This document shows positions 1 through 8,017 of a stretch of DNA of 64,000 bases, in pieces (the first letter of the stretch is position 1; each line of letters starts with the position of its first letter). The DNA lies in NCBI RefSeq assembly GCF_000316645.1, contig NC_019684.1, positions 4,624,001-4,688,000 of the forward strand. Reading direction: 5' to 3'. The position numbers and the translations under genes were made by a program. Source of the DNA: Nostoc sp. PCC 7524 (GTDB taxonomy: Bacteria; Cyanobacteriota; Cyanobacteriia; Cyanobacteriales; Nostocaceae). The notes under the pieces are model-generated. The model saw only the letters and a list, made by a program, of their open reading frames with translations. It did no database searches and was not told the DNA's origin.

Positions 1-1
1 A

Positions 2-475
2 AAAGAGTCAGTAGAGGAATTGCATGAGTTGCTCTTAAAACAAAAAACAGCATCAAGTTTTGAACGGATTCAAGCTTTGTATTTGCTGAAAATAGGACAA
101 GTGAAAACAATACAAGATGTAGCGGTGGTAGTAGGAAGGGCAAGGGTAACGGTACAAAGATGGTTAAAAAATTATCAAGAGTCGGGAATCAAGGGTCTAT
201 TAACAACTCTAAAGAGTCCAGGGCGACCTGCAATAATTAGCTTACAAGTAAGAGAGCAGCTAGACAAAGAGCTTCAAGAATCGGAGGGATTCAAAAGTTA
301 TGAGGAAATCCGAACATGGTTAAAAGCAGTAGAAGGGATAGAAGCATCATATAAAGTAGTACATGATACAGTGCGCTATCAAATGAAAGCAAAGCTAAAA
401 GTGCCGCGAGCAGTAGGTATTAAATACGATAGCGAAGCAGAATCAGAATTTAAAAAAAACTGCCACAATACCTAG
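2..475 (+). CDS. IS630 transposase, N-terminal reading frame (partial)
   Basis: This is the DNA-binding half of an IS630-type transposase. The protein is open from the left edge (first visible residues KESVEELHELL), so the true start is upstream; a TTG at 20 is only the first internal start-like codon. Residues about 25-60 form a helix-turn-helix (DVAVVVGRARVTVQRWLKNY) followed by the GRPAI linker usual between the paired HTH domains. The frame ends at TAG 473-475 shortly after a run of eight A at 452-459, where a -1 shift joins it to the catalytic frame. It probably acts as the N-terminal part of one fused protein. Confidence 0.8.
   Translation, partial: KESVEELHELLLKQKTASSFERIQALYLLKIGQVKTIQDVAVVVGRARVTVQRWLKNYQESGIKGLLTTLKSPGRPAIISLQVREQLDKELQESEGFKSYEEIRTWLKAVEGIEASYKVVHDTVRYQMKAKLKVPRAVGIKYDSEAESEFKKNCHNT
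452..460 (+). promoter_or_regulatory. Candidate -1 ribosomal frameshift site (A AAA AAC)
   Basis: Eight A followed by C give the slippery heptamer A AAA AAC at 454-460, in phase with the upstream frame. A -1 slip continues as KKLPQYLEVIKKHV and on into the catalytic domain, which is the linker expected in IS630 transposases. The upstream frame stops only 13 bases later. Programmed frameshifting on A-runs is known for many IS families; here it is inferred from sequence only, and a simple frameshift mutation is the alternative. Confidence 0.55.
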
Positions 476-1047
476 AAGTAATAAAAAAACACGTCATAGC
501 ACCAGTAGATAGGCAAAAAACAATGAGATATTGGTGTGGGGACGAAAGCCGTGTGGGATTGAAGACTGAAGCTGGGAGACTAATTACTAAAAAAGGAGTC
601 AAGCCCATCGGCATTATGCAATGGAAGCGGGATAATTTTTACTTATATGGATTAGTGGAACCCTTAACTGGAGAGTATTTTATCTGGGAATTCTCTCATT
701 TGAATACAGCCTGTTTCAATATTTTTTTAGAAAAATTTTCCCAGACTTATGCTCAAGATATTCATATTCTTCAGTTAGACAATGGGGCTTTTCATTTAAG
801 TCAGCATCTGAAAATACCAGAAAACATAGTTTTGTTATTTCAACCTCCACATACACCTCAAGTTAATCCAATAGAAAGATTGTGGGAAGAAGTTAAAAGG
901 CATCTAACTTGGGAAAGCTTCTCAAATTTAGATGAATTAAGAGAATTTATCTGGAAGCGATTGGAACAATTAAACACATCAGTTGTTGCTTCTATCACAG
1001 GTTGGGATTTTATTCTTGATGCTTTATTTGTATCAGGCTTTTCGTGA
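454..1047 (+). CDS. IS630 transposase, C-terminal DDE frame
   Basis: This is the catalytic half of the IS630 transposase, an RNase H-fold DDE enzyme that cuts and joins DNA strands. The frame is open from 454, just after a TAA at 451, and has an internal ATG at 523 which is probably not the real start. The acidic residues are visible: the first Asp in YWCGDESRVGL, the second in LQLDNGAFHLS, and the final Glu in NPIERLWEEVKRHL after the typical PPHTPQVNPIE stretch. It would be made by -1 frameshifting from the upstream frame. The 3' end of the frame lies against the disrupted fic gene. Confidence 0.85.
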   Translation, partial: KKLPQYLEVIKKHVIAPVDRQKTMRYWCGDESRVGLKTEAGRLITKKGVKPIGIMQWKRDNFYLYGLVEPLTGEYFIWEFSHLNTACFNIFLEKFSQTYAQDIHILQLDNGAFHLSQHLKIPENIVLLFQPPHTPQVNPIERLWEEVKRHLTWESFSNLDELREFIWKRLEQLNTSVVASITGWDFILDALFVSGFS

Positions 1048-1048
1048 A

Positions 1049-2052
1049 TTGGTATTAGATGACTTTAGACCATTTGATCAAATAATAATCGCTGAACTGA
1101 AAAAGCTCTATGATGTCCGTTTTACTTATAACTCTAATGCCATTGAAGGAAATACTTTAACTCAAAGTGAAACCGAGTTAGTGTTAACAAAAGGAATTAC
1201 CATTGGCGGTAAGACTCTTGATGAACATTTAGAGGTAATTGGACATAAAGAAGCGATTGACTACATTGAGAGTTTAGCCCAAAAAAATACAGCAATTAAT
1301 GAATGGGAAATTAAACAAATTCACAATCTGATTCTGAGGAAAATTAACCCTAATGAAGCAGGTTGTTATCGGAAGTTGGATGTGATGGCAGCAGGAACGA
1401 ATTATATTTATCCTCCCCATTATTTACTGTCTCAATTAATGGCAGATTTTGTTATCTGGCTCAATTCGGATGCTGCTTTAACACTTCACCTGGTAGAATA
1501 TGCAACAATGGCACATTATCGTTTTGTTTCTATCCATCCTTTTCGAGATGGGAATGGGAGAACGGCTAGATTAATCATGAATTTATCAAGAAAGGCAGAG
1601 GGCAGAGGGCAGGAGGCAGAAGGAATACTGGCCTCTGTCCTCTGCCGCGACCATTCCCCGAAGGGGTTCCCGCAGGGTAGGGAGCAAGGGTTTAAGACCC
1701 CCACCAAATTGAAAATTTGGTGGCTCTTGTTTAGGAGGGGTCGGAATCCCCTTCTAAACAAAACCTTCTGCCCTCTGCCTCCTGCCTCCTGCCTTCTTCA
1801 ATGTTAATTCGTGCAGGGTATCCTATTGTGGTGATTAATAATCAAATCCGCAATGATTATATTAATGCTTTGGCTTATGGACAACAAAACCAAGATGATT
1901 TAAGTCGGCTTTTTGATTTGGTTTGTGATGCTGTTATCAGTTCGTTGGTAGAAACTTTAAGGTTATTGGTGACTGCTAGTAGCAGTAGAGACAAGGGGCA
2001 GGTTTTTTATCAGGAAATTATTGATTTTATTGATAATAGTTTTAGGGAATGA
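1049..2052 (+). pseudogene. fic: Fic-domain AMPylator, broken by IS630 and by a palindromic insert
   Basis: Fic proteins transfer AMP from ATP to hydroxyl groups of target proteins. The readable part starts at FRPFDQIIIAELKKLYDV directly behind the IS630 element, so the original start is gone. It keeps the inhibitory-helix motif (S)NAIEGN of class II Fic enzymes and the active-site motif HPFRDGNGRTAR (about 1537-1572). Immediately after TARLIMNL the frame enters a 210-bp palindromic insertion (1587-1800). The Fic C-terminus then resumes in another frame at 1801 as LIRAGYPIVVINNQIRNDY and ends at 2052. Its stop overlaps the hsdS start in an ATGA, so the gene was part of the restriction operon. 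It is unlikely to give an active enzyme. Confidence 0.85.
1587..1800. repeat. Palindromic MITE-like insertion inside fic
   Basis: The outer arms are long inverted repeats built from GGCAGAG/GGCAGGA-like units: the left arm runs about 1587-1625 and the right arm about 1763-1800. Nested inside are a perfect 10-bp hairpin (1701-1710 with 1714-1723) and a further one at about 1729-1759. There is no coding capacity. Removing the block joins the two Fic segments close to the family consensus, which shows that it is an insertion and not part of the gene. Exact ends and target duplication are uncertain by a few bases. Confidence 0.7.
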
Positions 2053-3008
2053 GTAAGAAGTTAAAGAAAAATATCCCTCAGTTGCGGTTCCCTGAGTTTA
2101 AGGAAGATTGAGAAATGACCGCATTAGAAAACATAGTGAATTTTAGTTCTGGAGGAACACCTTCTAGAGAAAATTTCAATTACTGGAATGGTGACATTCC
2201 TTGGATTAGTGCATCTTCTATGTATTGTGATCTACTTGTTGATTCAGATCAAAAGATAACAGTACAGGGATTAAATAATGGCTCAAGATTAGCTAAAAAA
2301 GGTTCTATTTTAATTCTTGTTCGTGGGAGCATTTTATATAATCGTATTCCTATGGGAATTGCGGGTAGAGATTTATCATTTAATCAAGATGTAAAAGCAC
2401 TTAAAGTTTTAACCAATGACAAAATAGAGTTTTTATTTTTTTGGTTAAAATCCCAAGAAAATCTTTTGAAATCAATGGTTACAGGTACTGGTATTGGGGC
2501 AGGGAAACTAGATTTATTTCAATTGCAATCTTTAACCACTTATAGACCCACTTTAGCAGAACAAGAGAAGATCGCTAGTTTTTTGGGGGCGGTGGATACG
2601 CGGTTAAACCAACTCCGCCGCAAACGGGAACTGCTGCAAACATACAAATGCGGCGTAATGCAGAAAATATTTGCTCAAAAAATTCGGTTTAAAGACGCGA
2701 TCGGTTCTCCGTTCCCTGATTGGGAAGAGAGGAAGTTAGGAGATTTTATAATAGAACATCAGGAACGAGTCAATGCTAATACTCATGTACCTATTTACAG
2801 TTCTTCTCGTGAAGGTCTAAAACCGCAAAAAGAATATTTTTCAGATAGGGAACTTAAAAATGAAGGTGAATACGGAGTTGTCCCCAAAAACTTTTTTGTT
2901 TATCGTCACATGAGTGATGATATTACATTTAAATTTAATATCAACGATACAGGTGAGGATATAGCCGTTAGTAAAGAGTATCCAGTATTTACCACTAAAA
3001 ATAGTTGA
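2049..3008 (+). pseudogene. hsdS: Type I restriction specificity subunit HsdS, in-frame stop and truncated
   Basis: HsdS gives DNA-sequence specificity to type I restriction-modification complexes through two target-recognition domains. The natural start is the ATG at 2049, overlapping the fic stop; it encodes MSKKLKKNIPQLRFPEFKED and then hits TGA at 2109-2111. The same frame continues with EMTALENIVNFSSGGTPSR, so the TGA most likely replaces the Trp codon of the usual FKEDWE motif. TRD1 and the central spacer (LAEQEKIASFLGAVDTRLNQL) are intact, and TRD2 begins at SPFPDWEERKLGDF. It ends early at 3008, without the second half of TRD2 and the C-terminal helix. No full-length hsdM is present in the window. 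Confidence 0.85.
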
Positions 3009-3312
3009 TTACCAATGATAAGCAGTTGTCCAAAATCAGTGAAGTACAGGTTCTTTCTTTGCCAACGAAAAGTTAGTTAGGAGATAGCGAATAAAATCAA
3101 AGTATTACCAATTACCAATTACCAATTAACGCCGTGTGCAACTCTCTCTCAAACCTAACCCCCAACCCCTTCCCTACATAGCTTGCTTCTCCGAAGGAGT
3201 GGGAAGGGGAGCAAGAATCAAAGCCTCTCTCCTTGCAGGGGAGAGGTTTGGAGAGGGGTTTCAAAAATAAGTTGCACATCTCGTCAATTACCAATCACCT
3301 ATTACCAAAAAA
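3009..3312. repeat. Gene-free gap with dispersed-repeat sequence
   Basis: The stretch holds tandem TTACCAA-type units (about 3108-3128 and 3292-3310). Between them are T/C-rich and G/A-rich complementary blocks (about 3140-3175 and 3210-3265) that can fold back on each other. It resembles repetitive sequence common between genes in Nostoc-type genomes. I see no convincing gene. Confidence 0.5.
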
Positions 3313-3566
3313 ATGATCGCCGCTAAAGACAAACCCACAAACTTAACCCCCGAAGAATACTTTGCTTGGGAAGAAAAGCAACTAGAAAAACACGAACTGA
3401 TCAACGGTCAAGTTTATCCTATGGGTATCTATGCCATGACCGATGGTAGCAAAAACCATAGCTTACTTGCTGCCAGATTGATCACGAACTCAAAAGCATT
3501 AACCTCAAATTCCCCATTGAACAAGTCTATCGCGGTTTAACCCTTGAACCTGATAGTAGGGAATAA
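3313..3566 (+). pseudogene. Uma2-family (DUF820) nuclease remnant with internal deletion
   Basis: The N-terminus (LTPEEYFAWEEKQLEKHELINGQVY) is the typical start of cyanobacterial Uma2/DUF820 proteins, which have a PD-(D/E)XK nuclease-like fold and are very abundant in these genomes. After NHSLLAARLIT the middle of the protein is missing. A segment in another frame, LKFPIEQVYRGLTLEPDSRE ending at 3566, looks like the family's C-terminal end. The usual length is about 190 residues against about 75 here. It is a fossil left by a deletion of roughly 100 codons plus a frame change. Confidence 0.65.
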
Positions 3567-3599
3567 TAAAAATAAAAGTATTACCCATTATTACCCAAT

Positions 3600-3924
3600 A
3601 TGCTAACCCTAGAAATAGCCCTTCAAAAAATCCAACAACTTCCCCCCGAACAACAAAAAAAAGTGATCGAATTTGTAGAATTCCTAGAATTTCAAGCCGA
3701 TCGCCAACAACAAGAACAACAACCCGAAACACCTCCCCAACAGGATCAAGACTTTTTCGCCCTAGCCGGAATTTGGGAAGGGAAAAACATTACCCTAGAT
3801 ACCATCCGCAAACCTGATTGCCGCCACTGCCCTAACTCATAACATTAGCCTCTATACCTTAAACCTTAAAGATTTTCGCTTCATCCAAGGCTTAAACATT
3901 TATAATCCCACTTATTCCCCATGA
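3600..3924 (+). pseudogene. VapB-like (DUF2281) antitoxin joined by deletion to the tail of a PIN toxin
   Basis: Codons from 3600 encode a DUF2281-type antitoxin: LEIALQKIQQLPPEQQKKV, then FFALAGIWEGKNITLDTIR. At about 3813 the frame enters sequence that reads, in another frame (3814-3924), LIAATALTHNISLYTLNLKD and on to a TGA. That is the C-terminus of a VapC-type PIN-domain ribonuclease. The antitoxin's last residues and most of the toxin are therefore deleted, and the toxin's active-site acids near its N-terminus are gone. The toxin stop overlaps the hsdR start (ATGA at 3921). The antitoxin frame could still be translated to 3842 with an altered tail. Confidence 0.7.
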
Positions 3925-5255
3925 CCCAATCTGAAGCCGAACTTGAACAAAAATTGATTGAACGTCTAACAGGATTAGGCTACGAACCGGTCAACATCAG
4001 CAGTGCCGCAGAACTCAATGCCAACCTCAAAACCCAACTGGAAAAGCATAACCAAATCAAACTCAGCGACCAAGAATTTAATCAAATCCTCAACCACCTT
4101 GACAAAGGTAACGTCTTTGACCGCGCCAAACGCCTGCGCGACAAAATGGAACTCAGGCGCGACGATGGCACTACCTTTTACCTAGAATTTCTCAACACCG
4201 AACATTGGTGTCAAAACCAATATCAAGTCACCAACCAAGTCACCCAGCAAGGCAAATACAAAAACCGCTACGACGTAACCCTGCTGATTAACGGCTTGCC
4301 CCTCGTCCAAATTGAACTGAAACGCCGAGGGCTGGAACTCAAAGAAGCCTTTAACCAAATCAACCGCTACCAACGCCATTCCTACGGCGCAGACAATGGA
4401 CTGTTTCAATCTGTCCAAATTTTCGTCATCTCCAACGGCGTTAATACCCGCTACTACGCCAACAATCGTAAACAAGAATTTAAACAAACTTTCTTCTGGG
4501 CAGACCAAGAAAACAACCTCATAACCCAACTACAGGACTTTGCCGACAGCTTTCTGGAGAAATGCCACGTCTCCAAAATGATCTGCAAATACATTGTCCT
4601 GCACGAATCTGACAAAGTGCTGATGGTGTTGCGCCCCTATCAATACTACGCAGTAGAAGCCATTATTGAGCGAGTGAAGGATACCGATAAAAACGGCTGT
4701 ATCTGGCACACCACTGGATCGGGCAAAACCCTCACCAGTTTCAAAGCTGCCCAAATCCTCACCCAATTTCCCAAAGTGCATAAAGTGCTGTTTGTCGTCG
4801 ATCGCGCTGACCTCGATTATCAAACCAGCAAAGAATTTAATTATTTTAGTCCTGACTGTGTAGATACCACCGACAACACCAGACAACTGGTAACATAAAT
4901 GGCTGGGGATAGTCGCCTGATCGTCACCACTATCCAAAAACTCAACCGTGCGATCAAATCCCAACGCCATGAAGGCGCAATGGAAGGCTTGAAAGATAAG
5001 CGCATTGTGTTTATCTTTGATGAATGCCACCGTTCCCAATTTGGCGAAACCCATAAAAATATCGTCAAATTCTTTACCCAAGCCCAGATGTTCGGCTTTA
5101 CCGGAACTCCTATCTTTGCCGATAACGCTGCCAGTAATCAACACGGTAAACGCACCACTAGAGACTTATTCCAAGAATGTCTGCATAAATATGTGATTAC
5201 CAATGCGATCGCTGATGAAAATGTTCTGAAATCAAAGATATTTCCAAACGAATGA
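3921..5255 (+). pseudogene. hsdR: Type I restriction endonuclease subunit HsdR, in-frame stop and C-terminal loss
   Basis: HsdR is the ATP-driven translocase and nuclease of type I restriction systems. The N-terminal nuclease domain is visible (YDVTLLINGLPLVQIELKR holds the D...ExK motif), then Walker A in WHTTGSGKTLTS, the DEAD-box analogue DECHRSQFGE and FGFTGTPIF. A TAA at 4896-4898 interrupts the frame between RQLVT and MAGDSRLIV; the frame is unchanged across it, so this is a point nonsense mutation. Translation ends for good at 5255. A scrap in another frame, KDISKRMKER, belongs further downstream in the family, indicating internal deletion. Only about 445 of roughly 1,000 codons remain. 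Confidence 0.85.
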
Positions 5256-5371
5256 AGGAACGTTCTTGACTCACCCAAGAAGCATCAGGGGCGCGAGTCG
5301 CTCCATTAAATAATAAGGATTGGGTGAAAGATGCCTACCTGATTAACTAACACATTCTACATTGAGCAATA
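5256..5371. other. Junction between the decayed island and the backbone
   Basis: Short leftover of hsdR-like sequence followed by unremarkable DNA up to the 3' end of the permease gene. No gene, integrase or attachment-site repeat could be recognised here. Confidence 0.4.
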
Positions 5372-6214
5372 CTACAGTCTTGATTGTGAACTAATCTTAG
5401 CCGCAGTAGCACTCTTGGGCGTATACCATTGCCAAAAGGTATCACGGTTTTGAAACATAACCAACGCTGCCACCGCCAGTAAAAAATAACCAAAACTTTT
5501 TTGCAACCGCGTCGCCGACACAAACTGAGATAAATACCCGCCAACTAAAGTCCCGACGCTAGCCGCTAGGATAAAAGACAACATCAAACCCCAGTCCAAG
5601 GTGACGTGTCCCCAGTAGCCGAGAAAGCCAGCGATCGCATTCATAATAATAATCAATAATGATGTACCAATAGCTGCTTTCATCGGCACTTTACCGAGTA
5701 ATACCAAGGCGGGTACAATGGCGAACCCACCACCAACACCCACCAAACCCGTCAAAGTTCCAACAACTATGCCCTCACTCATCAACCACAGCCAACAATA
5801 TTTACAGACTGGCGGTGGGTAAGGTGTAGTATCATCAGATTTTTTAGGGCGGGCGCTGCGCTGAATCATGACTATACTAGCTACCAACATCAACAGCGCA
5901 AACAGCAACATCTGTATCGCATCGGTAATCAATGGCAGGGTGGCTAACTTCGCACCGAAGAATGCACCTACCATTGTGGCTGCACCAAAAATAGCAGCAG
6001 TCTTTAACCAGACATTCCCGGCTCGCCAGTGGGGGATTAATCCCAGTATACTGACTGTACCAATGATGACTAGGGTCATGGCGATCGCATTTTTTGGTGC
6101 CACACCCATGACATACACCAACACAGGTAAAGCCAACACCGAACCACCGCCACCTAATAGTCCCAAGCTAATACCAATTACAATGGCAAGTAGATGACCC
6201 AATATCCAAGTCAT
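5372..6214 (-). CDS. TauE/SafE (TSUP) family sulfite/sulfur-compound permease
   Basis: This is a membrane protein of about 280 residues with two similar halves, each opening with a glycine-rich first helix: GISLGLLGGGGSVLALPVLV near the start and LTGLVGVGGGFAIVPALVLL after residue 150. That is the signature of the TSUP family, whose members export or import sulfite, sulfonates or other sulfur compounds across the inner membrane. The ATG at 6214 lies 2 bases after the stop of the rhodanese gene, so the two are translated from one message. With the dioxygenase upstream it forms a three-gene sulfur-detoxification operon. Sulfite or thiosulfate is the likely substrate, inferred from the neighbours. 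Confidence 0.85.
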   Translation of the reverse strand: MTWILGHLLAIVIGISLGLLGGGGSVLALPVLVYVMGVAPKNAIAMTLVIIGTVSILGLIPHWRAGNVWLKTAAIFGAATMVGAFFGAKLATLPLITDAIQMLLFALLMLVASIVMIQRSARPKKSDDTTPYPPPVCKYCWLWLMSEGIVVGTLTGLVGVGGGFAIVPALVLLGKVPMKAAIGTSLLIIIMNAIAGFLGYWGHVTLDWGLMLSFILAASVGTLVGGYLSQFVSATRLQKSFGYFLLAVAALVMFQNRDTFWQWYTPKSATAAKISSQSRL

Positions 6215-6216
6215 AA

Positions 6217-6750
6217 TTATCTCATCCGTTGGTTATAAGGTAGTTTCCCTAGCAACATTCCCATTGCACAGGTGTTTGTCACCCCAGCAAAGACTAATCC
6301 ACTACCGACAAAGCCACTCAAAATTAAAAACCAAGGTGAGACAAACGCACCAAGTACAGTTCCCATAACAACTAATGAACCGGCAACAATTTGTACTTGC
6401 CGCATGATGCTGATTGGTGCATGAGGATTGATTTTGGTGGGTAAACCTGCGGCTTTCCAGGTTGGTAGCCCACCGCGCAGATGATAGACGTTGTTAATCC
6501 CAGCTTTGATGAGTTTATTTGCAGCTTGGGCGGAACGATTACCGGAACGACAATATAAAACTATGGGTTCTCCCTGTGAGGCTACTTGCTGCGGTTGCAA
6601 ATTGGAGAGAGGAAGTAACTTGGCATCAGGGATATGTTCTTCTGCATATTCTGAAGGTTCGCGCACGTCAATCAGTAACACGGTGTTGTACTCTAACCAT
6701 TGTTTGAGTGTGACTGCATCAATTTCAGCAACTTTGGTAGTTTGTGTCAT
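6217..6750 (-). CDS. Rhodanese domain fused to a DUF2892-type membrane segment
   Basis: Residues about 10-105 form a rhodanese domain: LIDVREPSEYAEEHIPDA, then the active-site loop YCRSGNRSAQAA, whose Cys carries the persulfide. Residues about 118-165 hold two hydrophobic helices (IVAGSLVVMGTVLGAFV and WFLILSGFVGSGLVFAGV), typical of the DUF2892 inner-membrane module. The protein probably presents a sulfurtransferase at the cytoplasmic face of the membrane, beside the permease encoded 2 bases downstream. Such fusions are common in bacterial sulfide/persulfide operons. The partner acceptor (sulfite, glutathione or thioredoxin) cannot be read from sequence. Confidence 0.9.
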   Translation of the reverse strand: MTQTTKVAEIDAVTLKQWLEYNTVLLIDVREPSEYAEEHIPDAKLLPLSNLQPQQVASQGEPIVLYCRSGNRSAQAANKLIKAGINNVYHLRGGLPTWKAAGLPTKINPHAPISIMRQVQIVAGSLVVMGTVLGAFVSPWFLILSGFVGSGLVFAGVTNTCAMGMLLGKLPYNQRMR

Positions 6751-6783
6751 GTTCTTTACTGCTTATAGATAGGGGTGAGATGA

Positions 6784-7521
6784 TTAAGCGATCAGTGATA
6801 CTTGGCCGCAGCGTTGATTGGCTGGTACTGCTTCCATAATTTTTTGCGGATTTGGTAGGTTTAAATTACCCATCAATTCGATAAACTCTGAGCGATCGCG
6901 TCTGGCGGGGCGTAGCCCATCGCGTTCTACAAAACGCGGATTAAATTCTTTCTCCTCGCCAATGGTTGAAACCATGTGTCCTCGATAATCGTGTCCTGGG
7001 TAAACAAGTGTGGTATCTGGGAGGGTAAATAAATTTTCGGTAATACAGTCATAAAGCGCCCCAGCATTACCGCTTTGAAAGTCTGTGCGTCCACAGCCGC
7101 GAATCAGTAGGGAATCTCCTGTCAGCAAATGGGTTTTGTTGACTAAATAAGCCATGTGACTGTCGGTGTGTCCTGGGGTGGCGATCGCTTCAATCACAAC
7201 TGCACCAATTTGTAAGGCTTCACCATGTTGAATGGTTCTATCAGCACAGACTGCATTAGCCCCAAAAGGTACAATACTCTGACATCCCGTTAACTCGCGC
7301 AATTTCCCCGATCCTGTAATATGGTCGGCGTGGATGTGGGTTTCTAAACAGTAATGCAGTGTCAAACCCAGTTCCGCAATTAATTTTTGATCGCGTTCGA
7401 TTTGTTCTAACACTGGGTCAACTAAAACGGCTGATTTGCTTTCAATGTCTGCAATTAAATAGGTGTATGTGCTGGTTTCTGGGTCAAAAAGCTGGCGAAA
7501 TAACATAGCTTGCATGGTCAT
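6784..7521 (-). CDS. ETHE1-like persulfide dioxygenase (metallo-beta-lactamase fold)
   Basis: The protein has the MBL metal motif THIHADHITG, a second His in TPGHTDSHMAY, the Asp in LTGDSLLIRGCGRTDFQSG and the final His in YPGHDYRGH. GCGRTDFQ with the short C-terminus marks the ETHE1/persulfide dioxygenase branch, which oxidises glutathione persulfide to sulfite with a mononuclear iron. I prefer the ATG at 7521 to the GTG at 7542, because a GGGA-type ribosome site precedes it at normal spacing. It heads the operon with rhodanese (33-bp gap) and permease and faces the ArsR-type gene, so it is probably induced when reactive sulfur accumulates. Confidence 0.88.
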   Translation of the reverse strand: MTMQAMLFRQLFDPETSTYTYLIADIESKSAVLVDPVLEQIERDQKLIAELGLTLHYCLETHIHADHITGSGKLRELTGCQSIVPFGANAVCADRTIQHGEALQIGAVVIEAIATPGHTDSHMAYLVNKTHLLTGDSLLIRGCGRTDFQSGNAGALYDCITENLFTLPDTTLVYPGHDYRGHMVSTIGEEKEFNPRFVERDGLRPARRDRSEFIELMGNLNLPNPQKIMEAVPANQRCGQVSLIA

Positions 7522-7547
7522 AGTTGTTTCCCTATTAGCCACTATAC

Positions 7548-7559
7548 TACTATATAGTA
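7548..7559. promoter_or_regulatory. 12-bp palindrome, candidate ArsR-family operator
   Basis: TACTATATAGTA is a perfect palindrome lying in the 101-bp divergent region between the dioxygenase start (7521) and the regulator start (7623). AT-rich palindromes of this kind are usual targets of ArsR/SmtB repressors, and one site could control both directions. The link is inferred from position only. Confidence 0.45.
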
Positions 7560-7622
7560 ATATAATCTAACCATGTTACAATACTTAGTGTCAACAAAAA
7601 ATCTACTGAAATTTAGTTCACT

Positions 7623-7982
7623 ATGCTCGAACCATCTCCTACCACGCTCACACCCATTGCGGAGTATTTCAAAGTTTTATCTGAGGTGAGTCGTTTGCAA
7701 GTTTTATGTGCGCTGAAAACCAGCCCCAAAAATGTTACAGAAATCATGGAAATTACTAAGCTAAAACAAGCTAATGTTTCCAAACATCTGCAAATTTTGG
7801 CGCAGACAGGTATTATCAAGCGCCAACCCCAAGGAGTGAGTGTATTTTATGAAATTGCTGATCCGATCATCTTTGACTTGTGTGATTTAGTTTGTCAGAG
7901 TTTAGCGGTACGTTTAGAGGAACAGTCACAAACACTCAAACAACTAGAGAAAAGTGCATTAGCAGTTGGCGAAGGTCGCTAA
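7623..7982 (+). CDS. ArsR/SmtB-family transcriptional regulator, likely reactive-sulfur sensor
   Basis: A 119-residue winged-helix protein with the family's recognition region TKLKQANVSKHLQILAQTG (about residues 45-63) and wing VSVFYEIADP. It lacks the ELCVCDL metal site of SmtB. Cysteines sit at residue 29, in helix 2 (VLCALK), and at 87 and 91 in the last helix (FDLCDLVC). The disulfide-forming sensors BigR and SqrR carry a Cys pair in comparable helices, and the divergent neighbours are the classic targets of such sensors. A persulfide-sensing repressor is therefore likely, but the exact Cys spacing differs from BigR/SqrR as I remember it. Confidence 0.85.
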   Translation: MLEPSPTTLTPIAEYFKVLSEVSRLQVLCALKTSPKNVTEIMEITKLKQANVSKHLQILAQTGIIKRQPQGVSVFYEIADPIIFDLCDLVCQSLAVRLEEQSQTLKQLEKSALAVGEGR

Positions 7983-7986
7983 TTGT

Positions 7987-8017
7987 GAGGGTAATCATTG
8001 AGGGTTATCCTACCCTC
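7987..8017 (+). terminator. Weak hairpin after the ArsR-type gene
   Basis: GAGGGTA (7987-7993) can pair with TACCCTC (8011-8017), five bases after the stop codon. There is no U-tract, only AT-rich sequence, so it may be an RNA-end stabiliser or nothing at all. Confidence 0.3.

Larger units (their letters stand above)
1..1058 (+). mobile_element. IS630-family insertion sequence, left end outside window
   Basis: The element carries a two-frame transposase of the IS630/Tc1-mariner type. Its left terminus is beyond base 1, and its right end must lie just after the transposase stop at 1047, because readable Fic sequence starts within about ten bases of it. IS630 elements insert at TA, and a TA occurs here near 1053-1054, but without the left end I cannot define the terminal inverted repeats or the target duplication. 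The insertion removed the start of the fic gene downstream. Confidence 0.8.

Noticed and set aside
4530-5144. Minus-strand frame of about 200 codons inside hsdR
   Set aside because: It is a shadow of the hsdR coding frame, and its protein has no recognisable domain.
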